The notes: generated by a model from the letters alone, not told the origin. A stretch of DNA of 64,000 nucleotides from Lolium rigidum (GCF_022539505.1 NC_061508.1:263444736-263508735), one strand, 5' to 3'; positions 45,303-58,889 are shown, counted from the first letter of the stretch. Made by a program: numbers and translations.

Positions 45303-47415
45303 GTCCTGCGCCCAATTCCGTCGCCCCGCTCGTCCTCGACTTCTCCTCCGGCAACCACTCCAAGTGGTCCATCTACATGCGTGCCGCCCTGGGTCGCGCA
45401 GGCCTGATCGGCCATGTCGACGGCACTGTCGCCGCCAACCCCACCGACGCCGCCTGGGCCACGGAAGACTACTCCGTGCTCAACATCCTTCACTCCGGCA
45501 TCGACGAGGACATCTCCGACATGGTCCTCGCTCGCGATCAGACCGCCCGCCAGCTCTGGCTCGCGATCCTCGAGCTCTTCTCCACCAACAAGGCAAACAA
45601 GGCCATCTATCTCGATAACGAGTTTCGTCAGCTTGTGCAGGGTGCCCTCTCCATCACCGAGTACTGCCGTCGCCAAAAGTTCGTCGCCGACGCCCTCGCG
45701 GACAATGACTCGCCCGTCTCTGCGCGCGTCCTCGTCCTCAACACCTGCGCGGCCTCAGCCCGCGGTTCGCCTCCGCCGCCACCATCATCTCCATGACGGA
45801 GCCTCTGCCCTCGTTCCTCCGGGTCCGAAGCATGCTCCTGATGGAGGAGATGCAGCAGGCCAACGCCGCCTCCAACGCGGCGTCCACTACCTTCGTCGCC
45901 CAGGCTCGCCCGCCCGCGCCACCACCAACGACCTGCACCGGGGCCGGCTGCCAAGGCTCCGGCAAGCCCAAGCAAATCTGGAAGCCGAAGCAGCCCAAGA
46001 CTGGCGGCCGCGGCACCCCTGCTGCACCACCTCGCGCTCCAGCACCAACGGGCCCGTGGGTCTGCTTCTCGCCGCCTCAGGGCCAGTGGCGTGCTCCCTA
46101 CGCCACGCCGAACGCGCCTGGCATCCTCGGCCCACGCCTCCAGGCCTACAACACTATCTTCGCGCCCCTGTACCAGTCGGCTCCACCCACCTCCACCGCG
46201 CCATCTTGGGACAACGCCGGCCTCATCGCCGCTCTCAACAACCTCGGCCTCCAGCAAGGGTCGTGGGTGATGGACACCGGCGCCACCTCTCACATGAAAA
46301 ACAGCGATGGTAACCTCATGACTACTACCCCTCTTTCCACTCCGCACTTTGTCACCGTGGGTAACGGCTCCGCCATCCCCATCTCCTCTTCTGGTCATAC
46401 ACTTTTTCGCTCTCCCTCTGGTCAAATCTTTAAACTCAACCATGTTCTCTTAGTTCCTCACTTAATCAGAAATTTTCTTTCTATCCGCCAGTTCACCCGT
46501 GATAATTATTGTTCGGTTGAGTTTGACGCCTTTGGTTTCTCTGTGAAGGATCTGAAGACCCGTCGCGTGATCCTTTGCTGCAATAGTGATGGAGACCTCT
46601 ACACCTTTCCCGGCTCCTCCACTCGCCGGGTGCCACCCACCGCCATGCTCGCCACCATAGCCGCCGACTTGTGGCACCAGCGTCTAGGTCAACCTGGTCA
46701 AGATGCCATGTTGGGTCTCCAGCGTCTATCTTTAATAAAGTGTAATAGACCTCGTAGTACCTCGGTTTGTCATGCGTGCCAACTTGGCAAACATGTTCGG
46801 TTGCCATTTAGCTCATCTACATCAGCTTCTAGTGCCATTTTTGATTTGATACACTGCGATTTGTGGACCTCACCAATTGTAAGCAATTCTGGTTTTCGTT
46901 ACTATCTTATTATAGTCGATGATTTTTCCCACTACTATTGGTCGTTTCCACTTAAGCAGAAGTCTTGTGGTCCTCGTACTCTAGAAAATTTCTTCTCCTA
47001 TGCACGCACACAATTTGGCACCTCCATACGCGCTCTTCAAACTGATAATGGCACCGAATTCATAAACTTCATTGTCCAGAATCTTCTCTCCACCCACGGC
47101 ACCTCGCTACGCCTTTCCTGCCCTTACACTTCTCAGCATCTCTTGTTGTCGCAACCTTCCTCATAAACCGCCGCCCCTGTAAAGCTATAGGGTCTTCCGT
47201 TCCCTATACGCGTCTCCACGGTTATCCACCATCGTATGATGCTCTTCGTGTCTTCGGTTGCTTGTGCTACCCTAATGTCACCTCCACCGCCCAACACAAA
47301 CTCAGTCCTCGGTCTATTCCGTGTGTGTTCCTCGGCTATCCTTCTAATCATCGTGTGTACCGCTGTTATGATCCATCCTCTGGAAAAGTTCTAATCTCGC
47401 GTCATGTTATTTTCG
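45303..47415 (+). pseudogene. Copia gag-pol, interrupted and truncated
   Basis: Gag resumes with LVLDFSSGNHSKWSIYMRAA and continues to about 45760, where the frame changes. The next frame (45793-47166) holds the protease (WVMDTGATSHM, catalytic Asp codon at 46273), the GAG-pre-integrase part (LWHQRLGQPG, CHACQLGKHVRLPF) and the integrase core (DLIHCDLWTSP with the first catalytic Asp, DNGTEF with the second). A frame break near 47160 follows. A C-terminal integrase piece (RSIPCVFLGYPSNHRVYRCY) ends at the N gap. Reverse transcriptase and RNase H would lie beyond the gap but are not present on its far side. The order PR-IN before RT identifies Copia. Confidence 0.85.
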
Positions 47416-47515
47416 NNNNNNNNNNNNNNNNNNNNNNNNNNNNNNNNNNNNNNNNNNNNNNNNNNNNNNNNNNNNNNNNNNNNNNNNNNNNNNNNNNNNN
47501 NNNNNNNNNNNNNNN
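47416..47515. other. Assembly gap (100 N)
   Basis: One hundred N characters. It separates Copia integrase from a CACTA end, so at least the rest of the Copia element and the body of the CACTA element may be missing. Confidence 1.
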
Positions 47516-47711
47516 ACCACGCGTCTGAATTTTGGCCGAAGACCTTTCGTACCGGTTCCTAACACGAACCGGTACGAAAGCCCCTACCAAACCGGTACCA
47601 AAGCTCCTCGCCCACCTGAGCCCTCAAACCGGTACAAATGGCCCCATTGGTACCGGTTCGTAAGGGAACCGGTACCAATGGCTTAGATGGATGAGAGGTT
47701 TTCTACTAGTG
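47516..47711 (-). mobile_element. CACTA terminal fragment
   Basis: Ends at 47711 with ttttctactagtg, which is CACTAGTAGAAAA on the minus strand. The 190 bp inside the end contain repeated accggtacc/ggtaccggttcg inverted motifs, a CACTA subterminal arrangement of a different family from the one at 30890. The body is lost in the gap. Confidence 0.85.
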
Positions 47712-50700
47712 TATGCTCTATTGGTTGGTATTTATTGACAAAACATTGCTTTCGTTGTTAGTGGCAGTAACTCTTCGAGATTGACTTGCCAAGCCTTCTT
47801 TTTCACAAAGGTCAATGCACTTGATCCCGAGCTCACTAGCTTCTCAGATATTCAGAGGAGCCGTTCAGCGAGCGCTCGACACCTCACATTCAGATCCCAC
47901 TCGAGACCATCATGTTGGAGGTTTACGTGTCGATGTCGATTGTCTCTCTGGTGATGCGTGCTTTGCGAAGTGTGGCATGGGAGAATCTAATTGTAGCTGC
48001 GAGATGATCTATTCCACTTCAATGTGTAGAAGTAGCTACTATATATTGCATATTTCTTCAGGTTTGATGGACTTCGATAAGAACTGCTAGTCTGTTTGTT
48101 CTAGATAAAAATAAATTATGAAATATATATTGTGATACCCTAGCTTGATCATACTTTCACCGGTTACCATTTGGTCTGACATTGTCAATGGATACGTGTC
48201 ATTCTTCTTATGGCATTTTTAGAGCTCGAAATGCAAGGTGAGAACCCTTAGTCTGCGCGTCATCGAGAAGCTTGACAATATTGGCATATTGCCATACGCG
48301 AGCATTGACTAGTTGTATAGTGGCCGCCCTTTCTTGAAATTAGTTGGATGGAGTGTTGTGTTCGCCCATTTTGAAATCGATGTTTGGAAATTTATATTGA
48401 TACTGGCCATCACATTTATGATTTTTGTATCCTCTTATTATTTGCTATGTATGATACTATCTTCGACTTTTTGTTGTTTTGTAGAACTTTTAATAATTAT
48501 ATGCTCATGTACATGGTGTGGAGGCCAGAATAATTTATATTTTAATTTCTAAACCCAGAGATATTCCTTTTTTCTCTTCCAAAGTTATACTATGCCTTTT
48601 TTAGAATTTATACTATGGCGTTTTCTTTAGGTTTCTTTTAGGGGTGGCGCTTTTTTTTTTTTTGAGGGAAGGTGGCGTTTTCTTTATGTGAGGCTGGGAT
48701 TGCGAGTTACACTGTGTCGTACTCTAGCCCAGTTTGGCACAGGCCCAATTACATGTTCAATCTTGTTTATCCCATTTCATTCTGCGGGTTCCAACAAAAC
48801 ACGGCACAAGTAGTATCCGGCATTTCCTATACACAGAAGAGCAACATCTGGCCCAACATCATGCAGAGCCACCCGTAAAGATAAAAGCCCAGTGCATGTT
48901 AAGTGTGAAGCCGCATAATCTTTTGAAAAACTTGGAAGCTAAATTCGGAATTTATTTTTATTTGAGAAATTTTGCTAGTTGGCATGGTTTCGAGATTTTT
49001 CTTGTCATTCAAGTACAAACTAAACGGATTTTTTGTGCCTATACCTACTAAATAAATATTTATGTCCTTGCAATAGTTGATTATTTAATTTCTCGATGCA
49101 GTCAGAATGAATGAACGTTTACCAAACTAGATGACCCGGTGCGCCCCGGCGCACAGGCAAAAGCAAGACAATACTCTTAAACATAAATTTTATACGGTTG
49201 ATGTTTGTTTAGTTGTCCAAGACTATACAAGCAATCTTTCTCAAAGAAAATAAAAAACTTTCAAACAACTATATCAAGATAACACTTTTTTTGGGCGCCA
49301 CCAACAAGTTCAATAATTACATATGTAGTGTTATTTTCATCAATAATAATACACCAGGATCATCACTAAGAAGCACAAATGCGCGCGGGCCACACAAGGT
49401 GGTCCTAATCATACTTGCATACCAAAATTACTATCATCATCACCGCCAGCTCCTCTGATATTAAGCCTGTGAAACAAATACGGTACAAAAAGGTCCACGA
49501 TCAATTATACAGCTGAGAAAATAGAACATACATACTGACTATAAAAATAAGCTTGTTATAAGGACATGCGTCTGATTTAACAAGAGTTCAACTATCCTCT
49601 ACTTGGACTCTGAAATCAAAAAACAATGAATTTCCTAAAGTAGATAGTGAGCCTAAGTATTTGAATTGTAGCAACCAGTCCAGAAGTAGTCATACGCCTG
49701 TGCTCAAGCTAAGTGTAGCAAAATTAAATGTCATGTATCCTTATTTTGGAAAACAATAAAATATTTTGTAGGAGTATTTTGGAAACACACCAAATGACCA
49801 TTGGCCAATATAATAGGTACCAACAATTAGGCACAGAAATTTGTAAGAAAACAATAAAACCTTGATATATTCAGTTGAAAGGTTCCAATAACAAAAGATT
49901 TCGTATTTAACCGAATGGTGTCGATATGTGAGAACCAATATTTTCAGTGGCTTTATGAACAACAGTAATTAGTTATTTTTAGTAGCTGGCTATGATCAAA
50001 ATCAGTTGGATGAAAGGAGATAAAATTCCAGCGTAGAAGTTCGAAGCAATGTGAGATTATATAAGCTGGGCATGGACACACACACTGCACATAACCACAT
50101 GCTGCAAATATATCTTAGGCACATGTATGCATAACTAATGTACGGCTTCCGGGTGTACAGGTCTTGATTGGCTCCGAGGGCTACTCTCAAATATTTCATA
50201 AAACATAAGGGGACTTGTTCTCCGAGTTCTATAGATGGCTTGGCCTTTAAGGTGCGATTCCATTCATGGAAAGGGTGAGTGCTCCAGTGCTGGTCTGTTT
50301 TTTTCTCCAAAACTATCTGAACTGTTTGTAAGGTTTGGGTGTTTTGCAGGAGACTAACAATTCAAAAGGCAAAGCACCTGCCATCAGCCTAGGCATTCAG
50401 GCTACTGATGTCAACTTATCTAGCCAACAGGTCCATATTCATTAAGTTGGACAGACATGGAGAAAATCCAAAGAGAACTCTAACCAAGCTTGGGCTCGAT
50501 TGGTTGCCTCAAGCCACCTGGGTAAGGTGACTATCTTTGCAGACATGCATGTACACCAAGTGGAAGGCGAAGCTTATGCCGCTGGGATGAAACTAACTAA
50601 AAATACAACGCTGAAACACACAAAGTGACTGAAAATGCAGGAACAATGTGACGGCACAATGAACAGAAAAGGCAATTTCAGAAAGAAAAAAGAAGAAGAT

Positions 50701-51171
50701 AAAACGTGTCATCTTTGTACCATCACTTTACCTAGGAAGCTGAGAATGATTGGTTAAGCTTAGCAAAACAAGAGAGAAAGCGTAAACACACCTATGAATA
50801 GCAAATCCAACAATTTGAATAGCTTCGTGTTGGTGTACTGCTTGGTTCAGATTTAAGATTTCACATGCCATTTGAATCGGTTTATTTAACGACGACTTAA
50901 AAACGGATTGCATAAACTGAAATGGTGTCTTAAGTGAAAAAACTCGCTGGCAGCAAATGGAGGGGTGTGGTGGAGTTGTGTACCATGTGCGGCCTGTCGG
51001 AGCAAGATATGTAACGATGGTTGCGACCCTGGCATTGATCTACCATGTGTTGTGGCAACTCAGAGAAAGCAAGTTTTTTTCATATAAAGAGAAACGAACC
51101 AGCAACCAACAAACAGACAAATAGTTTGCAAGAGGAAGAACTGGGACTTAATATGAAATATTTCATCGACA
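47712..51171. other. Unassigned low-copy sequence
   Basis: About 3.5 kb without a recognisable gene. Frames such as 47815-48090 and 48672-49051 (plus) and 50002-50310 (minus) lack motifs. A poly-T run lies at 48649-48662. A motif at 49130 (acccggtgcgccccggcgca) resembles the end of an unidentified transposon. Confidence 0.4.
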
Positions 51172-51727
51172 TAAAAAATAGAAGAAAGTCCACTTTTGGT
51201 CCTTAAACTCTAGTAAAAGTTCACTTTTGGTCCTAAAACTTTCTTTTGGTTTACAATAGACCTTGAAATCTCGGAATCATCCACTTTTAGTCCTTATCCT
51301 GGTTGAGCCACGTAAATATCTGCCACCGGTGACAAAAAAAGTCATGGCATCGAGGGCAGAGAGGCTGGACGATGCTGATAAGCAAAGCAAGTGGGCCGTC
51401 ATGGCACAACTCTCTAATTTAAGTGAATTGGGAGACAAAAATCAAGCGAGAGAATGGTTCAGAGACACAGCGGTTTCAAAAAAATCATTAAAGATGTTGG
51501 GTTCGACATCTCAACTATCTTAGACGTAGTCTGGTTCAAAACCAATTCGATTGGTTGACTATTTCTTGTTTCCACATTAGCGATTTTCTTCACTTCACTG
51601 AAAAAGGATGAAAAGTGAACTATTCCAAAAGTTCAAGGTTCGTTCTGAACTAAAAATAATTTTTACGACAAAAAGTGAACTTTCCGAATGGTTGAAGGAC
51701 GAAAAGTGGACCTTCTTCTAAAAAATA
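51172..51727. other. MITE with flanking 9-bp duplications (boundary feature)
   Basis: taaaaaata at 51172-51180 and again at 51719-51727, directly abutting the MITE at 51181-51718. The perfect 9-bp direct repeat supports Mutator-type insertion. Confidence 0.9.
51181..51718. mobile_element. Mutator-type MITE, 538 bp
   Basis: Terminal inverted repeats of about 55 bp: the left end gaagaaagtccacttttggt pairs with the right end ending aaaagtggaccttcttc. Sub-repeats of the form agtgaac/gttcacttt occur in both ends. There is no coding capacity. The perfect 9-bp duplication suggests a fairly recent insertion. Confidence 0.9.
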
Positions 51728-52947
51728 CTAACCATCAGGGATGATATGTTGTTTGTATTAAAATATTAGACCACCGAATAGCCAATATATAGATTGGCAC
51801 TTCATATGAAGAGAAATATATTTCCGAAAGATGAACTACAAACTGGTCTGTAGATTTTCTTTTGCATTTAGACGAACATTTCGTTTGTCTTTATCATGCT
51901 TTGTTGTTGCTTGACAGTACACTGGTAGACAGATTGCAATCAGAAAAAGGGCAGCTAACATCCATTTATACTGCATAGGGTGTACACAAAACAAGTAACT
52001 TTTGATAAACCAAAATGAATTATACCTTTGCAATTGCAGTGAAGAATGAGACCGAACAGGCAACGGTCTTCTTTTGGTTCCCAGCAAAAGGGAAAGTAAG
52101 AATAACAATGAAGAATGTGCTGGTCAAAGAAAGAATCTGTGAGCAATTTCTACAGTCCTTGGAGAGAAAAAATATATTAATGTGCCAGAAAAGTATCAGA
52201 TGCAAATGACAAGGAGTGCAAAGAACAACAGCCAACCTGCACATCTAGTCAGTTTCTAGCAAAACATTATAACAGGGAGTGCAGATGCAAATAAGCAGCG
52301 ATGCAACCGGTGCATGTAAGTAAGAATAAGAAGGGTCTATTACACCAATGGTCACATTCTGCTCTCGGGAAAAACCAAAATACCACACACCTACACAATA
52401 AGTAATCTACCATGAGAATCCTACAGAAAGATAAAACCGAAATAAGAACAAGAGGGTCTCGGCCTCACCTCATGCAGCCACTTCTGAACTCTGCAGATGC
52501 AAATAAGCAGCGATGCAAAAGGTTCGCATTAAGTAAAAATTATGATTTTCTTAATCTCCCAGCAACACTTTTATTTCAGTATACTAATATAATATTATCA
52601 ATGAATTATATAGAGCAAATAAAATAGGTAAAAGAATGATAGGACATATATTCATATCAGTAAATGCAAGTAGAAGGTCATCTCTAGTAATATGGATTGA
52701 GTTGGAATCTACATCAAATAAAGTAAATACAGATATGCATGTCAAGTCAAGTACGGTACTGCTCCAAATACTCTATATGTCAAGATGAGCGGAATACCCA
52801 AATATCCAGTGATCTGTTTTCCAAAAATAAAAATACGTGAGGCAAATGGATGATTCTTATACCTGAAGACATTGACAAAGTCATATATACATGACAAAAT
52901 TCTAATCAACTGCAAGTAAATGCCACGTGTAGTATAAAAGAAATCGA

Positions 52948-53006
<59 letters not shown>

Positions 53007-55928
53007 CTCACAACAGGTGCAGCACCGTCACGCCACCACTAACCGCCCTGTTCATGCATCATACCCGAATTAGAAGGACAGGTTGACACACTTTCAAAAT
53101 ATTAATGCATGAATGGGTAATCAAATTCTTAAATATGGTCTAGTGTACATCAATAAATTAGATGTGCGTCCAGCTTTCAAAAATACAAAGCCACCCATTT
53201 GTTTTCCAATGTTTGCCGCTTAGATTTCATGATTTGGAAAGATGTAACAATGTATTTGCTGTTGGAGATAAATCGGGGAATGCAATATCAGCCTTTCCTG
53301 CAGCAAATCAGTATGTTATTGTACAGAGCAGTTTAACCAAAAATTTGACAATGTAGGGAAAAGAATATACATGGATTGTCACAACGAGTGTAAAAACAAT
53401 CAATACTGGAACAAGGATAGAGAACAAAAAGAAGGAACAAAGCTTTCTCACCTCACCATGCCATCACAAGAACTCACGCCAAGCTCCGGCAGCCACCCTC
53501 CACGCTTCCCTGCCCGCAACCTGAAGAGAGGAGATGTAGAATTTGAGAAAAACTATTTTGTGGACACAGCAAAGCACACAAGACAAGGAAAGAGAGGTGT
53601 GTAAGATGTGCTTGCTTGTACCAGCCATGGATAATATGAACATAAAAGCTGCCTGTAATCGCCATCGGCAAGAATCTTCTATAAACTGAAACCCTAGCTG
53701 CAAAATAGAAGACTCGAACTCCTCTATACTCATCACATGCTTTACTGGAGGAATATTTGGCTGGCATCTCTCACCATTTTAACGAAAGAAAGGCCAAACC
53801 TACAAAATAAGGGAGGGAGCAATAAGTCAACATATAATACTTTGTTTCCTAAACAAAAAAAATACAGTCCTGAAAATAAGATAATTTATGGTCCAGTCAA
53901 GAGACATTGCACTGCCTATCAACATTACAAAGCCATAAGAAATGGTCAACATGGCAAGGAGGTCCAACAAGTAGTGCTCCGTCGTTTGCTGCTCTGCGAA
54001 TTTGCAAACAAGGTATAGAACTGTGAACAATGTCAAGGAATAGAAATATACCGTAGGTAGCATCCTTCAGAAAACAAGGTATCGATGGACAGATCAACAG
54101 CTGTATGAACCGATCTAAGGTCAGGTCAGTGTAAGCTAAAATACATCGCTACATGAAAATAAAGCCTGAAAAATCTAAGATAACAACATAATTGTAATTC
54201 CTCTGCTGGAAAACATTTTTCTGCTCTAACGATCAATAAACAACAAGCTAAGCATCAATTCTTACCAGCACCAAGGAAAGAGGGTAAGCTGCACGTACAC
54301 CCAAGCTGAAGATCAGGAGAACATAGCATGCCTATCTCGGTAGAATTCACACGCTAGAAAGTCACCAATAGGTATCTTTCCTGACATGACAACACAATAA
54401 GGAATTAACTGGAAGTTGATAAATAGAAACTTAACTAAGAACAAAGGTACAACATAGTAGTATAAAAGAATTTAAGGTACACCCAGTTCAAGTGCCATTC
54501 CAAACTATTTTGAAGGCTCCTTCTGCATTAAGGGAGAAAAACAAAACAAGCCCCGCCCAAAACAGTATAACCCGCTCGCAACAAATTGTAGTCATAGTAA
54601 TTAGTCCATGCATACCTTGAAGTTTTTGGAAAACAGTGTACACGCCTAAAACATGTTAGCTCTTGCTAACTAAAGTGCAGCCTAAAATATGAAATATCAA
54701 ATATTAGTGAGTACTCTGGTAGCTGATTTGGTTGGTTAGCAAACCAGGGTGCATATCAAACAAAAAGGAAAGTTTTCCTTAGTGAAAGCAAAAGGATATT
54801 TTATGGTGCTATGAGTATGGGAGAACTGAAGACGCATTTCCATGCAAGTTTTAGAGCAAGTAAAATCAGGCACCAGCTCACTCGTTATCTCTTACAAGAT
54901 ACCCATCAAGCATGCATGTGCAAGTGAAGTAGGGAATTCTGGGAGTTATAGACATTGATATACCAGCCACTTCAGAGTTGACGGGGTTCTGATTTCAATA
55001 ACTTGCCAAAGGTGCAAGTCGCGAAATCTGGCCTCATACCCTGAAAAAGAACAAACACTGGTAAGAGATAGTGCAAAGAAAGTTAAATCATGGCACCCAG
55101 ACAAGAACCCGTAAATATAACAGCATTTCATTCTCGAGAAAGTACATAAGAGTCATAGACTGTCTTTGATATGCTGGCACACAGCTCAAGTGCCTTCCAA
55201 CAGTACCAAAAGAATTTATTAGCAAATTTAACATAACAAGACTCGGCTGAATTCCTTCTGCCTCCATTAACTGAAGAATTTGTTCACGTGAAACATGAAA
55301 AGTAGAACACAGGAAGAAAGAGGAACTCGCCAGAGATTAGGCCCGTCGATCTGGCTGTGTGGATGCTCACCACATGAGGAGGGGTTGGAGCCAGCTATGG
55401 CTGGGAGACGAAGGAGGCCGATGGGAGTCGACATCGCCATCGTCGTGGCCCCGACCAAAGACGCCTCCCTCACTGTCGTCCGCTCGTCCCCGCCTTCTCT
55501 GGCCGATGACACACATCTTCCACTCCTCTTCGACTGCTCCTGCCGACCAGGTCCGGTTCTACTTGTTAGTGAAACAAAGCAACAGTCACACCCTATTAAC
55601 CCAGAGGCAAGTGTAATAGATCTAAAGGACCATAGTAATGTGGAAGAAAAAGAAAGATACACATAAGTATTGCATGGCCATGCAGCAGGCGGTAAGAAAA
55701 CTGATACCATAGCCTATATGACACCGAAAGAAGCAGATAACTTGCAAACTGAAGAAAGAGGGCAAAACAGCCTATCCTCCAAAAAAAAAAATCGGCAGCG
55801 TTACAGAGCACCTTGCTAGCACTACTCTTTAGAACAGAGCTAACTAACCAACTCAACTACAGGGACAGAGAGAAACTAATTCGAGGAACTACCGCAGGAG
55901 AAGAAAAATACACGAGGCGGCCTGGGCA
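51728..55928. other. Unassigned low-copy sequence
   Basis: About 4.2 kb with no recognised protein. It is interrupted by a GA microsatellite. A 27-bp direct repeat (tgcagatgcaaataagcagc, then gatgcaa) occurs near 52282 and 52495. The region could be introns of a minus-strand transcript starting near 56.4 kb, but I cannot define exons. Confidence 0.4.
52950..53007. repeat. GA microsatellite
   Basis: About 25 uninterrupted GA dinucleotides followed by an imperfect aaagagag end. Likely length-polymorphic. Confidence 0.97.
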
Positions 55929-56480
55929 TCAGCGGCGGCAGAACCGGCGATGGGCTGGCCTTCCCGACCGAATCATATAGCCTGAGCCACGGCTGGCTGG
56001 ATCTAGCGCGGTCAGACCGAGGTGCCTCCATGGAAGAAGGGTCGAAGGCTTACATCGTGGCTGGGCCGTCCTCGCCGGGTGCGGAGGCAGGGGAGGACGA
56101 GGCGGGGGAGGCGTCCTTGACCGGAAATCGCGAGCCCCGCCGGCTGTGGATGAGCTTCTCAATGCCGCGCGCCACCACCACTCTCCGCGCCGCCGCCCGC
56201 CTTCGTGCGCTCTCCTGCTTTTGGCACGGCGACGTCCACGGCTGGCTGCGACTGTGGCCTCCTGGCGCTCTACCAGCACGGCGCCCTCGTCCGCGCTGCC
56301 TCCTGATGCGAGGCACGAGGCGGAGGCGGAGTCGCCCACGCTGCTTCTCAGCGCAGGAAGAGGAGCGGTGAGGTCCGCCCCGTTTCAGCCGCCGCCACCG
56401 TCGGGCTCCCGCGGGAAGTGAGAAGCGTCTGATTGGGGAGGGGAGAGGAGGCGGGGTTTCGATCTAGGGTTTTCACCGCT
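55929..56480 (-). promoter_or_regulatory. GC-rich block, possible promoter and first exon of a minus-strand transcript
   Basis: A sharp GC-rich island in AT-rich surroundings. On the minus strand, gaaaaccctagatcgaaacc (near 56470), a common plant leader motif, precedes about 400 bp of open GC-rich sequence in two frames. A donor-like GTAAGC lies near 56053. Neither frame shows a domain I recognise. It may be the 5' end of a low-copy gene, a long non-coding RNA or a gene relic. Confidence 0.3.
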
Positions 56481-57868
56481 CCACCGAACAACCAATAAAC
56501 GAGCGACGCGGGGAGCGCCCGCTACTGCCTCTGGCTGCCCGTCCCGCACAAAAGCGGGCCCAGATGTCATAGACTGTGAACGAGCAGCGATAGGTAAACA
56601 AAAAATTACTGCATCCAACGGTCAGTATAAAAGCGGGAGGCTGGTTCTACTGTGGCAGGTGAAATGGGTGAACGAGATTGTTTTGCCCCTTTCAGACCCC
56701 TTGCATGGGCGGGTACTCTTGGAACATTTATAGGAGAAATTACTTCGAAACATGCACTCTAAAGTACACAATATATTATAGTTTATAGTAAAATTACTCT
56801 ATCTTTTGGCACCAATTCATAAAGAGTTATTTTATACTGTAGTTCATACTTTTCATATTGTAGTAGGGGTTTCCCATTTTGTATCTAGATGATCTTTTGA
56901 ACCGAAAGTGACTCATGACCATAAGTTTTTGCCGGATGGATCAACATTGGGCAATCTCTACTACTTAAAAGGACTAAACTGGTTCCCTATTCTCTTCAGC
57001 CAGCGATATGCCAAACTCTTCGTCGACTTTTTTCGTCACACACATCGCTTTTGGGGGACGTCCCGTTCTAGCCGCGCCCCCAAAACGAGGCCCCAAAACA
57101 TTTAAATAGTACGAAAATAAAAGTTTTCATTAAAATTTGATTATATTTTACAATTTGAATGAAAACTGCTAGTTAATCTGCAGTAGCCTACTCGCTATCC
57201 TTCGCGGTGCACGACGACCCCGCCCCATCGTCGCCTCCCTCACTCTTCTGCTTCTCTGCCACCACCGCCGAGCGCCACCGCTCCCTCTGGAGCCCCGCAA
57301 AAAGACATCGGCGTTCCGCCGCTCCCTCCCGAGCCCCGTGAAAAGAGCTCGGCTTTCCGTCGCATCCTCAAGGAGCCCCTGCCGCTCCTCCGCGAAGATG
57401 CGGTGGCCCGTTAAAGGGTTCCGTAGCAGAAAAAAATCCTAGCAACAACAATGATATATCCAAGATCCATACGATGAGATGTGAGGTAACGGAGGAATTC
57501 AATGTTCATACCTTCGAAGACTGAAAGCGTTACGTTTCAATGAATGTTGTTGACGTAGTTGTATGGCGCCGTCGAGACCTCAAGGTCGTGTAGACATAAA
57601 AGCGATGGAGTGCTGCAAATGGCAGCACTTTCACAGTTCTACACGCTTCTGATGTAGGCGACATCCCCGGGGCTCTGGTCAAGCGAAGCAGCGAAAGAAA
57701 AAAGATCTAGACCGAGGATCCAGCATCACGATGTTGTGTGCATCGTGGAGATCTGAAACCCCGTATGCACACGTTCCAATATTTTGGAAGCACACGTGAG
57801 GGAGAGAGAGAGAGAGAGAGAGAGTGATAGAGGCAAAAGCCAAGGGGGTGGAATGGGGAGAGGGTATG
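56481..57868. other. Unassigned, partly repeat-like sequence
   Basis: No supportable gene. The segment 57430-57790 (cgttccgtagc-like start, then caacaacaatgatatatcc) has the look of a degenerate retroelement piece. A short GA tract lies at 57798-57825. Confidence 0.35.
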
Positions 57869-58889
57869 TGTAACATCCGAGGATTTTGGGTTACAAAAAG
57901 AGAGGAAACAAATGTGTGCATTGCATTCATGCATTGAAAATTCGGGGAATTTTCGCGCTTTCAAATAAAACTTGTCATAATAACTGAAGTTTCACTTGAG
58001 TTGATGGAATTGAAGTAGATCATCAAGTCAAGCGCTATAAACTTCAATGTGATATTTGCTAAAACCATATTTTGGGTAGAGGTGATTTGATATAGGGGTA
58101 GATCAAATGAAACAAGAATTATTGCAACAACACAATCTGTAAGGGTCAAATACCAGATATTCTAAGGGATCGTAACATGGCATTCCTTGCTACAACATAT
58201 GAATACTTATTCAACTATAAACCAATGAAGCAGAAAGAAGTAAGAAACCATTCTTGACTTATCATTTCCATGTCTTTAACTAAATCAATGTTTCTACCAT
58301 GATTCTCATGGTATAGCTTTAACTCTAATCTTGAACTCATGCCAAGGACATTAACAAAATCCTTGTCTATCTTCCTTGTATCTATTCCAAATCCATCCAC
58401 ATTAAACCCTAGCCAATGGAAAATTATAGCCATCCAGTCAGATGATATCACCATCATCCTTTGAGCTAAACCCATGGAAATAATCCATCTCATTGAGAAG
58501 TGGTGAGGTAATACAACTTTAAGGGAATAGAATCACATCCTTGACAATAAGAAGTAGAAGGGAACTAGTTCCCTAATCCTAACTCATAATTAGCTAGAAT
58601 CCATTCATAGTCTCTAGCCGGTCAAGTACCTCTATAGATAGAGTTAGTGATAAGTTACACTACGAGTTGTTCTTCTGAAGTTTATTTGCAGTTTTACCTC
58701 ATTGTAATTAGGAGGTTGTGTTGATCTTTTGTAAAGAGTCCGTGTGTAATTCTATAGACATGCCTTGGACCTGCATATGTTTCCGTTATACCACTCTGTA
58801 GGATGTAATACTAGTGTAACTATGTTTCATTGATGTTATATCAACGACTTGCATACTACACCATGTAGTGATATGCTGGGTCACCACAG
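57869..58889 (+). repeat. Probable Gypsy LTR starting TGTAACATCC
   Basis: About 1 kb beginning tgtaacatccgaggattttg, an LTR start type common in Triticeae and relatives. It ends near gctgggtcaccaca. No primer-binding site or ORF follows, so it may be a solo or broken LTR. The end block is found again inverted near 61010-61060. Confidence 0.55.

Noticed and set aside
45414..46313. 299-residue Ser/Pro/Arg-rich plus-strand frame and long minus-strand frames opposite Copia gag-pol
   Set aside because: GC-rich codon bias keeps alternative frames open. The protease, pre-integrase and integrase motifs lie in the other plus frames.
55295..55666. Possible coding exon on either strand at about 55.3-55.7 kb
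   Set aside because: Neither frame shows a recognisable motif, codon pattern or consistent splice sites. Left as unassigned.
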